From: Williamsia deligens
Lineage (GTDB): Bacteria > Actinomycetota > Actinomycetes > Mycobacteriales > Mycobacteriaceae
Assembly (NCBI RefSeq): GCF_024171765.1
Contig: NZ_JAMTCI010000001.1
Coordinates: 1,651,137 to 1,715,136, forward strand
Reading direction: 5' to 3'
Length of the DNA: 64,000 bases
The position numbers were made by a program, and so were the translations under genes. The first letter of the stretch is position 1; the number at the start of each line of letters is the position of its first letter. The notes under the pieces are model-generated. The model ran no database searches. It was not told the origin of the DNA and worked only from the letters and a program-made list of their open reading frames with translations. Below, one piece after another: positions 31,928 through 40,208 of the stretch.

Positions 31928-34900
31928 CCGACACACTCGACGCCCCGACACGGGCGGACCACCAGACGTCGACGCGACGGACCGTGGCCATCGGACAGTT
32001 CCGACTGACCCGGATCCAGCTGGTCAACTGGGGGACGTTCCACGGCTACAAGGACTTCCCGATCGACGAGCGGGGTGTGCTGCTGACCGGGCCGTCCGGG
32101 TCGGGCAAGTCGTCGCTCATGGACGGCCATTCGGTGGTGCTGCTGCCCACCTACGACCAGGGTTTCAACGCCTCGGCGGATCTCACCGCGAAGGGCGCCA
32201 AGCGCGCCGCCCGGTCCATGGCCGACTACGTCCGCGGCGCCTGGGCCGAGAACGACGACGAGTACAGCCAGTCGCAGGTGCAGTACCTCCGCGGGGCGGG
32301 GGCGACGTGGTCGGCCATCGCCGCCACCTACGACAACGGCGCCGGGTCCGTCACGACCGCGGTGGCGATCAAGTGGTTCCCGGGGTCGGGAAACGACGGC
32401 GCCAGCCTGCGATCGTGGTACCAGCTGCACACCGGTGAGATGGATCTGCTGGACCTGAACGACTGGGCCGCAGGTGGATTCGACATCCGCTCCTATCGCG
32501 CGTCGCATCCCGACGTGGCCTGCTTCGACGTACAGAGCGCGTATTCCGACGCCCTGCGCCGTCGGGTGGGCATCGGGGCGTCCTCGGCGGCGCTGTCGCT
32601 GATGGGCAAGGCCAAGGCGATGAAGAACGTCGGCGACCTCAACCTGTTCATCCGCACCTACATGCTCGACCGGCCCGACACGTACTCCAAGGCACAGCGT
32701 CTCATCGAGAACTTCACCCAGCTCGACGAGGCGTATCAGGCGGCTGCCCGCGCGCACGCGCAGGAGAAGGTGCTGCGCCCCATCCCCGACGCGTGGGAGG
32801 CCTACCGCGGCGCGGAACGGTCGACGACGCGTGCCGGCGAACTCCTCGGACCGCCGATGCGGGCGTTCATGCGCGAGCACCGCGCGGTCCTGCTGCGCGC
32901 CAAGCTCGACGGTATCGAGGACCAGCGCACCGCACTCGACAACGAGGTGGCCCACTGGGAGAACGTCGCCGACGACCGCGAGGCGCGACACACGTCCCTG
33001 CGGGACCAGCTGACCGTCGACAAGGGCGAGCTCACGACGCTCGAGTCCGAGCTGAAGGCGTTCGAGCAGCAGGTGACCGCGCGCAACCGGGCGTACGAGC
33101 GCTACGCCGCGATCGTCGGTCGGCTGGGGGAGCAGACGCCCACCACGGCAGACGAGTTCGCGGCCCTGCGCGATCGCGCCCCGTCGCTGGGCCGTGCCGC
33201 CACCGAGGCCGCGGAATCCCTCGCGTCCCGGGCGCATGCGGTGTTCACCGCCGAGTCCGACGCGCGGCGTGACCACGATGCCGTCGTCGACGAGCTCACC
33301 ACCCTGACCGCACGGCGGTCGCTGCTGCCGGCGGGTGCGTTGGCGCAGCGGGACGCGATCGCGACGGGCACCGGCCTCGCCCCTGCCGACCTCCCCTACG
33401 CGGCGGAGCTGATGGAGGTCGCGCCGGAGCACCGGGATCGGTGGGCGGGGGCGGCGGAACGGGTCCTGCGAGGGCTCGGGTTGACGCTGCTGGTCCCCCA
33501 CGAGCACCGCGCACGGGTGACCGCCTTCGTCGACCGGACCAACCTCGGCGGGGTGCTGGAGTACCGCACCTACACCGGCGACGCCGATCCGGTGGCGCCG
33601 AGCGCGGGGACACTAGCCGCGCTCCTCCGGGTTGATCACACCCACCCGGCAGCGGGATGGCTGACCGGCGTCCTGGCCCGGACCGCCGACCACGTGTGCG
33701 TGGACTCGCCGGTCGATCTCGACGACCACGACCTCGCCGTCACACCCGCGGGCCTGGTGAAGGCCGGTCGGGACCGGTTCCGCAAGGACGACCGGCGTCG
33801 GGTGGACGACAGGACCCACTGGATCCTCGGCACCAACACCGACGGCAAGCGCGGTGCGCTGCAGCAGGCGCTCGTCGGGCTCGCCGCGCGATTCGAGGAG
33901 GCACGGCAGGCGTCGGCCGACATGCGCGACCTCCTCGACGAGAACCGTGACCGCGCGAAGGCCGCGGAAGCGTTGTCCGCCTACGGGTCCTGGGCCGAGC
34001 TGAACTGGTGGTCGGCACAGCGCGACGCCGACGAGCTCAGCCGTCGCATCGACGCGGTCCGCGAGAACCGGGTGGACCTCGCGGACCTGGAGGAACAGGT
34101 CGACGTCGCCCGCGCCGACTGGCGGGAGGCCGTCGCCCGCGTCGGCGCCATCAACGATCAGTTGCGCCACATCGGATCCGACTGGGACCGGTGGCTCGCC
34201 GAGCTGGAGAACAGCGACGAGACCGACGCCCTCACCGACGACGACCGCGAGTACCTGACGGGCGTGCTGGAGCAGACCCTCACCGCCGGCGGGAAGACGC
34301 TGTCGTTGGAGACCTACGGCGAGGTGCGCTCCGACCTGCGCAACGCGCTCGAGTCGGTACAGGCCGAGGCCGACGCCGAACGGGACAACGCCGAACACCG
34401 CATCGTGCGGGCGGCGGAGGCGTTCCTGCGCGAATGGCCGTCGGCCGGGACCGACGTGACCGCCGACATCCGCAGCGCCGACGACCTCGTCGCCATGCAC
34501 GCCGGCCTCGTCGAACATGGCCTCGCGTCGACCCGGGAGCGGTTCCGGCGGCTGATCACCACCGACATCTCGCACTCGGTGTCGAACCTGTACAAGGAGA
34601 TCGGCGACACGGCGAAGCGGATCCGTCGCGGCATCGGCGAGGTGAACGCCGGTCTGCAGCGGGTCGACTTCAACACCGGTACCTACCTGCAGATCGCCGT
34701 CCACCACACACCGACCGACGAGGCCGCGGAGTTCGCGCGCATCGTGGACGCGATGATCGCCGACGCGCCGGCCGCGCGTGGTGGGGACTCGGCGGTGCTC
34801 GCGCGGCAGTTCTACCGGATCAAGAACCTGGTCACGCGGCTGACGGCGACCGACGCCGAGGGCCGGCGCTGGTGTGACAACGTGCTCGACGTCCGTGCGA

Positions 34901-35334
34901 GTTTCTTCTTCTACGGCAAGGAGATGGCCCGCGACGCCGCTCCGGACGCCCCGCCGGTGCACACCTACCGCAACACGGCCACCAACTCCGGTGGCGAGCA
35001 GGAGAAGCTCGTGGCGTTCTGTCTCGCTGCGGCGCTGAGCTTCTCGCTGGGCACACCGGACGACCACCGGCCCGGGTTCGCGCCGCTCATGCTCGACGAG
35101 GCGTTCTCGAAATCGGACGAGACGTTCAGCTCGCAGTCGCTGCGGGCGTTCGAGCAGTTCGGTTTCCAGCTCATCATCGCCGCGCCGATCCGGATGGCCG
35201 GCATCGTGGAGCCGTTCATCGGACAGGTGATCCTGGTGGACAAGCGAACCGGTGACGACGGCGCCGCCCGATCGGACGGGCGGTCGGCCACCTTCGGGGA
35301 GATCGCCGAGGCGCGGTCCGTCGGCGGCGGCTGA
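31924..35334 (+). CDS. jetC: Wadjet/Mks SMC-like ATPase JetC (MksB)
   Basis: 1136 aa, SbcC/MukB-like. The Walker A is GPSGSGKSS at residues 56-64. Long heptad-rich segments, about residues 290-480 and 640-900, should form the coiled-coil arms. The ABC signature-like SGGEQEKLVAFCLA is near residue 1020, and Walker B is LMLDEAFSKSDE near 1055. All ATPase motifs are intact. The complex is a DNA-loop-extruding SMC that in Wadjet recognises small circular DNA (plasmids). The next gene is not jetD; see the AlkZ-like entry. Overlaps jetB by 4 bp and is followed by the next ATG after 5 bp. Confidence 0.92.
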   Translation: MTDTLDAPTRADHQTSTRRTVAIGQFRLTRIQLVNWGTFHGYKDFPIDERGVLLTGPSGSGKSSLMDGHSVVLLPTYDQGFNASADLTAKGAKRAARSMADYVRGAWAENDDEYSQSQVQYLRGAGATWSAIAATYDNGAGSVTTAVAIKWFPGSGNDGASLRSWYQLHTGEMDLLDLNDWAAGGFDIRSYRASHPDVACFDVQSAYSDALRRRVGIGASSAALSLMGKAKAMKNVGDLNLFIRTYMLDRPDTYSKAQRLIENFTQLDEAYQAAARAHAQEKVLRPIPDAWEAYRGAERSTTRAGELLGPPMRAFMREHRAVLLRAKLDGIEDQRTALDNEVAHWENVADDREARHTSLRDQLTVDKGELTTLESELKAFEQQVTARNRAYERYAAIVGRLGEQTPTTADEFAALRDRAPSLGRAATEAAESLASRAHAVFTAESDARRDHDAVVDELTTLTARRSLLPAGALAQRDAIATGTGLAPADLPYAAELMEVAPEHRDRWAGAAERVLRGLGLTLLVPHEHRARVTAFVDRTNLGGVLEYRTYTGDADPVAPSAGTLAALLRVDHTHPAAGWLTGVLARTADHVCVDSPVDLDDHDLAVTPAGLVKAGRDRFRKDDRRRVDDRTHWILGTNTDGKRGALQQALVGLAARFEEARQASADMRDLLDENRDRAKAAEALSAYGSWAELNWWSAQRDADELSRRIDAVRENRVDLADLEEQVDVARADWREAVARVGAINDQLRHIGSDWDRWLAELENSDETDALTDDDREYLTGVLEQTLTAGGKTLSLETYGEVRSDLRNALESVQAEADAERDNAEHRIVRAAEAFLREWPSAGTDVTADIRSADDLVAMHAGLVEHGLASTRERFRRLITTDISHSVSNLYKEIGDTAKRIRRGIGEVNAGLQRVDFNTGTYLQIAVHHTPTDEAAEFARIVDAMIADAPAARGGDSAVLARQFYRIKNLVTRLTATDAEGRRWCDNVLDVRASFFFYGKEMARDAAPDAPPVHTYRNTATNSGGEQEKLVAFCLAAALSFSLGTPDDHRPGFAPLMLDEAFSKSDETFSSQSLRAFEQFGFQLIIAAPIRMAGIVEPFIGQVILVDKRTGDDGAARSDGRSATFGEIAEARSVGGG

Positions 35335-35339
35335 CGGCC

Positions 35340-36431
35340 ATGCCGCAGGAGATCACCGACCGCGTCTGGACCTCGACGCTGCTGGAGCGCCAGCACCTGC
35401 TCGGGCGGGTGGACGAGGACGTCATCGAGGTGCTGGACCGGTGCGTGGGCGTGCAGTCGCAGGACCCCCGAGCGCCGTTCCCGGCGTTGGCCGCCCGGAT
35501 CGACGGGTTCGACCCGGCTGACCTCGACGCCTTGCTGACCGATCGGACCGTCGTGCGCATGGCGACGCTGCGGGGCACGGTCATGCTCACCGACGGCGAG
35601 GACGCGCGGTGGATCCGGGCACTGGCGCAACCGACGCTCGACGCGGCCGCGCGGCCGCACGTGAGGAAGCTGGTGTCGGCCGGGGCCGACGACGTCGTCG
35701 CCGCGGCGCGGGAACTGCTGTCGGGGGCGGTGATCGGCGGCGCGGAACTGGGATCGGCGCTGACCGAACGGTTCCCCGGCGAGAACGCCGGCACGCTGAC
35801 GACGATCGCCCGCTGCGCGCTCCCGCTCGTCCAGGTGCCACCCCGTGGGCTGTTCACCGGTTCGGGTGCTCCCACCTACGCGCTCCTCGACGACTGGATC
35901 GGGCCGGGTGAACCCGCGGTGACCGGGGACGAGGCACGCAAGGACCTGATCCGCCTGTACCTGCGGGGTTTCGGGCCCGCGAGTCTCGCGGCGATCCAGA
36001 CGTGGTCGGGACTGACGCGACTGCGGCCGCTTCTCGACGCGATGGACTCCGACTGGGAGATCGAGAAGCTGCCCGGTCCGGACGGGGTCGAGCTGTTCGA
36101 TCTCGACGGGCTCGACCGGTCCGACGCCGGCGACTTCCCCGTCCGTCTGCTCGCCCCGTTCGACCATGTCGTGACCGCGAACGCCGACCGACGACGCGTC
36201 CTCGACGAGGACGTGTTCGCCGCCCTGCAGACCCCGAACGGACAGGTCCCGGGAATGGTCCTGGTGGACGGGCGGGTCGTCGGCACCTGGTCTGTGGGCC
36301 CAGACGGCCGGGTGACGGCGGACCTGCTCAGGTCGGTGCCGCGGTCACGGACGCGCGACCTGTCCGACGAGTGCGACGCCCTGACCGAGTTCCTGCGACA
36401 GGGACGTCAGGACGTCATAGCCGGCCGGTAG
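35340..36431 (+). CDS. Winged-helix HTH_42 / AlkZ-like DNA-glycosylase family protein, in the jetD position
   Basis: 363 aa, 5 bp after the jetC stop, so the last gene of the operon. It belongs to the HTH_42 (COG3214, AlkZ/YcaQ) family: VGVQSQDPRAP near residue 36-46 contains Q39-S-Q41, the position of the QxQ/QxD catalytic motif of AlkZ-type glycosylases. It also has VRMATLRGTVMLTD, LIRLYLRGFGPASLAAIQTWSGL and the late LLAPFDHVVTANADRRRVL. It has none of the features expected for JetD (DUF3322 plus a DUF2220 Toprim with paired acidic residues). It may remove damaged bases or unhook crosslinks, or be a structural DNA-binding part. It is not a JetD orthologue. Confidence 0.85.
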   Translation: MPQEITDRVWTSTLLERQHLLGRVDEDVIEVLDRCVGVQSQDPRAPFPALAARIDGFDPADLDALLTDRTVVRMATLRGTVMLTDGEDARWIRALAQPTLDAAARPHVRKLVSAGADDVVAAARELLSGAVIGGAELGSALTERFPGENAGTLTTIARCALPLVQVPPRGLFTGSGAPTYALLDDWIGPGEPAVTGDEARKDLIRLYLRGFGPASLAAIQTWSGLTRLRPLLDAMDSDWEIEKLPGPDGVELFDLDGLDRSDAGDFPVRLLAPFDHVVTANADRRRVLDEDVFAALQTPNGQVPGMVLVDGRVVGTWSVGPDGRVTADLLRSVPRSRTRDLSDECDALTEFLRQGRQDVIAGR

Positions 36432-36493
36432 TCGGGTGATCCGACGCAGTTGTTCCCGTTCAGCGGGAAGAAGTGCGTCGGATCCGGTGGGAG

Positions 36494-37258
36494 TCAGTCC
36501 GTCCCGGGGAGGCGACCGGTCCGGGGGTTCCTCGCGGTGATGCAGTAGGGCCGGCCGGTCGGGTCGGCCATGACCGTCCAGTTGCCGTGGTGCGCGACGA
36601 CCTCGGCGCCCCAGTCCTCGTGTCGCGACACCTCGTCGGCCGGGTGTGTGCTCGCGAGGTCGACGTGCGCGCTGACCGAGCCGGAGGTCAACCGCTGCAA
36701 CAGGATCCGGATCGGCATCTCGTCCGGGCGCTCCAGCGCACGGAACTCGGGCCGGGACGCGGGTTCCAGCGCCCACCCGGTGATGCCGCTGAAGAAGGCG
36801 CACTCGTCGTCGAAGCGACGGGCCGGCACGTCGACGCAGATCTGATCGATGATGCTGATCGTGTCCCCGGGCCAGCGGATCGGCCGGGACCGCTCGTGCT
36901 CGCCGTTCCACGGGACGATGCCGATCGTGAACCCGGACGGGGAGGTCACGGTGATGCCGTCGGGGGTCGACTCACCGACGGTCGCGCCCCAGGCGGCGGC
37001 AGCGGCCGCGCCGGCCTCGACGTCGTCGACGTGGAGATCGAGATGGACTCCGCCCACACCGGTCTCGACGCGCTGGACCCGTAGGTGGGGGTCGCCGGTG
37101 AACGGTTCCAACGACGCGAACTGCCGCCGGTCCCCGCGCGGCGGCGACACGGTGCTCCCCGCGATCGCGCGCCAGAAGGTCACCTCGTCGCCGAACTCGT
37201 CGGCGGGGAAGTCGAAGACGGCGCTGAGCCAGCGGATCTGGACCGGCGCGCTCGTCAC
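36494..37258 (-). CDS. VOC-family protein, two glyoxalase-like domains
   Basis: 254 aa from a GTG at 37258 that overlaps the upstream stop (GTGA). Two vicinal-oxygen-chelate halves: VQIRWLSAVFDFPADEF with GGVHLDLHVDDVEA, and a second from DQICVDVPARRFDDE with VSAHVDLAS. The end has WTVMADPTGRPYCIT, the usual last VOC strand with a metal-type Glu replaced. Function unspecific: possible lyase, dioxygenase or resistance protein. It is co-transcribed with the mycothiol-type gene upstream. Confidence 0.8.
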   Translation of the reverse strand: MTSAPVQIRWLSAVFDFPADEFGDEVTFWRAIAGSTVSPPRGDRRQFASLEPFTGDPHLRVQRVETGVGGVHLDLHVDDVEAGAAAAAAWGATVGESTPDGITVTSPSGFTIGIVPWNGEHERSRPIRWPGDTISIIDQICVDVPARRFDDECAFFSGITGWALEPASRPEFRALERPDEMPIRILLQRLTSGSVSAHVDLASTHPADEVSRHEDWGAEVVAHHGNWTVMADPTGRPYCITARNPRTGRLPGTD

Positions 37259-38076
37259 CAGCGGACCCGCTGCCGGGCTCGCCATCGGTGCAGGGTCTCG
37301 GGGTCGCCGTCGACGGTGACCTCCTCGCCGCGGTTCCACAGGCCGAGGTAGAGCTGGGCCGCGGTGCCCGTCCAGCGTGCGTCGGCGTCGTCGGCCGCAC
37401 CGGGGGTCACCGTCAGCGCCTCCTCGGTGACCGCCAGGGTCCACGCGGCGTCCACGTCGTCGGCGGCCACGACGATGCTCAACGGCGACCCGTCCCACAG
37501 CTTCGATCGGCCGCGGGTCGAGAACCGCACGAGCAACTCGTCGAGACCGTCGACGGCGAACGCCGGCGTCAGCACACCGTCGAGCGCAGCGGTGACCTCG
37601 GCCGCCGTCGGCACCGATCCGCGGGCGACCGCCATCGCGTCGACCGCGTGGACGACGGTCTCGCTAGCCTGACGTCGGTGCCAGAACTCCACCGGCGTGC
37701 GATCGGTGTCCATGAACACCCACGCGTCGAGGTCGGCCGGGGCGTCACGCAGTACGGCGACGAGAGCGTCGGCGCCGTCGAGCAACCACGCCGGCAGGTC
37801 GGGCACACGCACCTGCGACAACACGGCGGCCTCGTCCGCGAACGGTGCCTCGCCGCCGACGAGCTGCGCGCGCGCCCAGCGGTGCACCATCCCCAGGTGC
37901 GCGGTGAGCTGGCGCACCGACCACTGCGGACAGGTCGGTACCGCCGCACCGGACTCCGCGACGAGTACCGCGGTGAACGTCGTGCGCGCGGCCACCTCGA
38001 CGGCCGTCCGGAACTCGTCGGACGACACGGCGCGCACGTCGGGCAGGACGGTGTCGGCGGGTGTGGGGTCGGACAC
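37255..38076 (-). CDS. Maleylpyruvate isomerase/DinB-type mycothiol-dependent family protein
   Basis: 273 aa from a GTG at 38076. The N-terminal DinB-like four-helix fold shows PTCPQWSVRQLTAHLGMVHRWA (Cys plus first metal His) and the later HRRQASETVVHAVDAM (second and third His). A C-terminal MDMPI_C domain follows. Proteins of this kind use mycothiol and a divalent metal; named reactions include maleylpyruvate isomerisation. The exact substrate cannot be told. Its stop overlaps the VOC gene and 5 bp separate it from the LLM gene, making a three-gene minus-strand operon. Confidence 0.85.
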   Translation of the reverse strand: MSDPTPADTVLPDVRAVSSDEFRTAVEVAARTTFTAVLVAESGAAVPTCPQWSVRQLTAHLGMVHRWARAQLVGGEAPFADEAAVLSQVRVPDLPAWLLDGADALVAVLRDAPADLDAWVFMDTDRTPVEFWHRRQASETVVHAVDAMAVARGSVPTAAEVTAALDGVLTPAFAVDGLDELLVRFSTRGRSKLWDGSPLSIVVAADDVDAAWTLAVTEEALTVTPGAADDADARWTGTAAQLYLGLWNRGEEVTVDGDPETLHRWRARQRVRW

Positions 38077-38081
38077 GTCCG

Positions 38082-39023
38082 TCAGTCTGGCACGGGGCCG
38101 TCCAGTCGGGGCAGGACCTCCGCGGCGACGAGCTCGACGTGGTCGAGGTCGGTGAGATCGAGGGTCTGGAAGTAGACGCGGGAGACGCCGAGATCGGCGA
38201 ATCGTCCGATGGTGTCGACGATCTGCTCGGGGGTGCCGGCGAACCCGGTGGCCCGGACCTCCTCGACGTCGCGGCCGATCGCGTCCGCGCGGCGGGCCAC
38301 CTCCGCGTCGTCGCGTCCGCAGACGAGGACGTGGGCGGCCGAGAGCCGCAGCGGTGTCGACCGATCGGCGGCGTCGGCGACCTCGACCACCCGACGCAGG
38401 ACCGGCGCGGCGTCGTCCGGGGTGAGGAAGGGGGTGTTGAACTCCGCCGCGTAGCGCGCCGCCAGCGCGGGGGTCCTCTTCTTGCCGCCCCCGCCGATGA
38501 TGATCGGCGGCCCGGGATGCTGTGCCGGCTTGGGCAGGGCGGGGGAGTCGGCGACCTGGAAGTGCGCACCGTCGAACGCGAACCGGTCCCCCTCGGGCGT
38601 CGACCACAGCCCGGTGACGACCGCCAGGTACTCCTCGAACTTGTCGAACCGCTCGCCCAGCGACGGGAACGGGATGCCGTACGCGGTGTGCTCGGACTCG
38701 AACCATCCGGCGCCGATGCCGAACTCGACGCGCCCACCCGACATCGCGTCGACGCCGGCGACCGCGATGGCCGTGGGGCCGGGAAGACGGAACGTCGCCG
38801 AGGTGACCAGGGTGCCCAGGCGGACCCGGCTGGTGTCGCGGGCCAGCCCGGCCAGCGTGATCCACGCGTCGGAGGGGCCGACGCCCCCGTCGCCGCTCAT
38901 CGCGAGGTAGTGGTCGGACCGGAAGAAGCCGGTGAACCCGCCCGCCTCGGCGGTCTGCGCGACGCGCAGCAGGTCGTCGTAGGTGGCACCCTGCTGCGGC
39001 TCGGTGAAAATGCACGTCTCCAT
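38082..39023 (-). CDS. LLM-class (F420-dependent-type) oxidoreductase
   Basis: 313 aa. TIM-barrel luciferase-like: FFRSDHYLAMSGDG, VRLGTLVTSATFRLPGPTAI, MSGGRVEFGIGAGWFESEH, PGPPIIIGGGGKKRTPALAA and the last GVSRVYFQTLDL. The GIGAGWFESEH pattern is usual in F420-binding members of mycobacteria (LLM, Mer/F420_MSMEG type). Cofactor F420 is likely rather than FMN. It starts the minus-strand operon with the mycothiol-type and VOC genes, which may together act on a xenobiotic (inference). Divergent from the S49 peptidase. Confidence 0.88.
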   Translation of the reverse strand: METCIFTEPQQGATYDDLLRVAQTAEAGGFTGFFRSDHYLAMSGDGGVGPSDAWITLAGLARDTSRVRLGTLVTSATFRLPGPTAIAVAGVDAMSGGRVEFGIGAGWFESEHTAYGIPFPSLGERFDKFEEYLAVVTGLWSTPEGDRFAFDGAHFQVADSPALPKPAQHPGPPIIIGGGGKKRTPALAARYAAEFNTPFLTPDDAAPVLRRVVEVADAADRSTPLRLSAAHVLVCGRDDAEVARRADAIGRDVEEVRATGFAGTPEQIVDTIGRFADLGVSRVYFQTLDLTDLDHVELVAAEVLPRLDGPVPD

Positions 39024-39052
39024 GCCCCCAGCATCCCCCTACAGTTGAGCCG

Positions 39053-39919
39053 GTGACCACACCACGTCAGCGCGGCCCGCTGCATCGCGTCCTCGCCCGA
39101 CTCACCGGCGCCGGCCCCGAGCGGGTCGCGGTGGTGCGGCTCGAGGGCCACATCGGCACCGTCGGTCTCGGCCGCGGCGGCCTCACCGCGGACGGGGTGG
39201 AGAAGACCCTCGAGCGGGCCTTCACCGGTGACCGCCTCAAGGCCGTCGTCCTGGTCATCAACTCACCCGGCGGCTCCCCGGCACAGTCGGAGTACATCGC
39301 CGAGCGCATTCGCCAGCTCGCGTCGGAGAACGGCGTCCGGGTGCTCGCCTTCTGCGAGGACGTCGCGGCGTCCGGCGGGTACTGGATCGCCTGCGCGGCC
39401 GACGAGATCTTCGCCGCGCGGACATCGGTCGTCGGCTCGATCGGCGTCGTGACGAGCGGGTTCGGCGCCGTCGACCTGCTCGCCCGCGCCGGGCTCGAAC
39501 GCCGCATCCACACCGCGGGCAGCAACAAGGCACGACTCGACACGTTCCGCCCCGAGGACCCCGAGGACGTCGCCTGGCTCGAGGCACTCCAGTCCGACCT
39601 CCACGAGGCGTTCATCGCGTGGGTCCGGCAACGGCGGGGGACCAAACTGCACGGCGACGACAGCGAGCTCTTCTCGGGGGACGTGTGGGTCGGACGGAGG
39701 GCCGTCGACGTGGGCCTCGCCGACGCGGTCGGTGTCCTGCGATCGGTCATCGCCGAGCGGTATCCCGACGCCGACATCGACGTGATCGCCCCGCCGAAGC
39801 CGTTGATCGCCCGTCTCACCGGCGGCGGCGTCGAGATGTCCGGCGTCGTCGACGCCGCGGTGACGGGGACCCTGGACGCGGTGGGCCGACGAGCCCGGTG
39901 GATGTCGTTCGGGAGCTGA
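39053..39919 (+). CDS. S49-family serine peptidase (SppA-like)
   Basis: 288 aa from a GTG. The Ser/Lys dyad is seen: Ser in DVAASGGYWIACAAD near residue 107 and Lys in AGSNKARLDTF near 158; the NSPGGSPAQSEYIAERI helix is also typical. No clear N-terminal membrane segment is present, so it may be cytoplasmic, unlike classical signal-peptide peptidase SppA. Single-domain length. Possible roles include membrane protein or peptide turnover. The gene after it is 290 bp away. Confidence 0.88.
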   Translation: MTTPRQRGPLHRVLARLTGAGPERVAVVRLEGHIGTVGLGRGGLTADGVEKTLERAFTGDRLKAVVLVINSPGGSPAQSEYIAERIRQLASENGVRVLAFCEDVAASGGYWIACAADEIFAARTSVVGSIGVVTSGFGAVDLLARAGLERRIHTAGSNKARLDTFRPEDPEDVAWLEALQSDLHEAFIAWVRQRRGTKLHGDDSELFSGDVWVGRRAVDVGLADAVGVLRSVIAERYPDADIDVIAPPKPLIARLTGGGVEMSGVVDAAVTGTLDAVGRRARWMSFGS

Positions 39920-39966
39920 GCGGAACGCCTCCCGAGGGTGTGAACAACCTCGGTCGCCCTCTCAGA

Positions 39967-40053
39967 CAATCCACAGGCAACCGGGGAACGGCTGGCACGA
40001 GACCCGCGAATCGACCCTCAACCTGTGGATGAGGCTGTGGAAACTGTGGACAA
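39967..40053. repeat. Cluster of DnaA-box-like 9-mers
   Basis: Four 9-mers in about 90 bp: CAATCCACA (39967-39975), TGTGGATGA (40024-40032), TGTGGAAAC (40036-40044) and TGTGGACAA (40045-40053). The last is a perfect complement of the mycobacterial DnaA box TTGTCCACA; the others have one to three changes. It lies in the 289-bp gap before the DUF4328 gene. There is no dnaA/dnaN here, so it is not oriC. It may titrate or redirect DnaA, or be chance. Confidence 0.45.
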
Positions 40054-40208
40054 CAGGCCCGAAACCCGGTGGTTTCGTGACCCAGCGCACATCACGCGTT
40101 CCCGATCGCGAAGACGCTCGGGCCCGGCCGAGGGCCCGCGAGACGTGACACCATGGGAGGCGTGGGCAGTTCGACGGGGATCGCCGTGACGCGGGACGGC
40201 GACGACGG

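Noticed and set aside
35340-36431. Calling the fourth gene of the Jet operon JetD
   Set aside because: No DUF3322/DUF2220 or Toprim pattern is found, while HTH_42/AlkZ-like motifs run through the whole chain.
39920-40208. A chromosomal replication origin at the DnaA-box cluster
   Set aside because: No dnaA, dnaN, recF, rpmH or AT-rich unwinding region is near; only four boxes are present, three of them imperfect.
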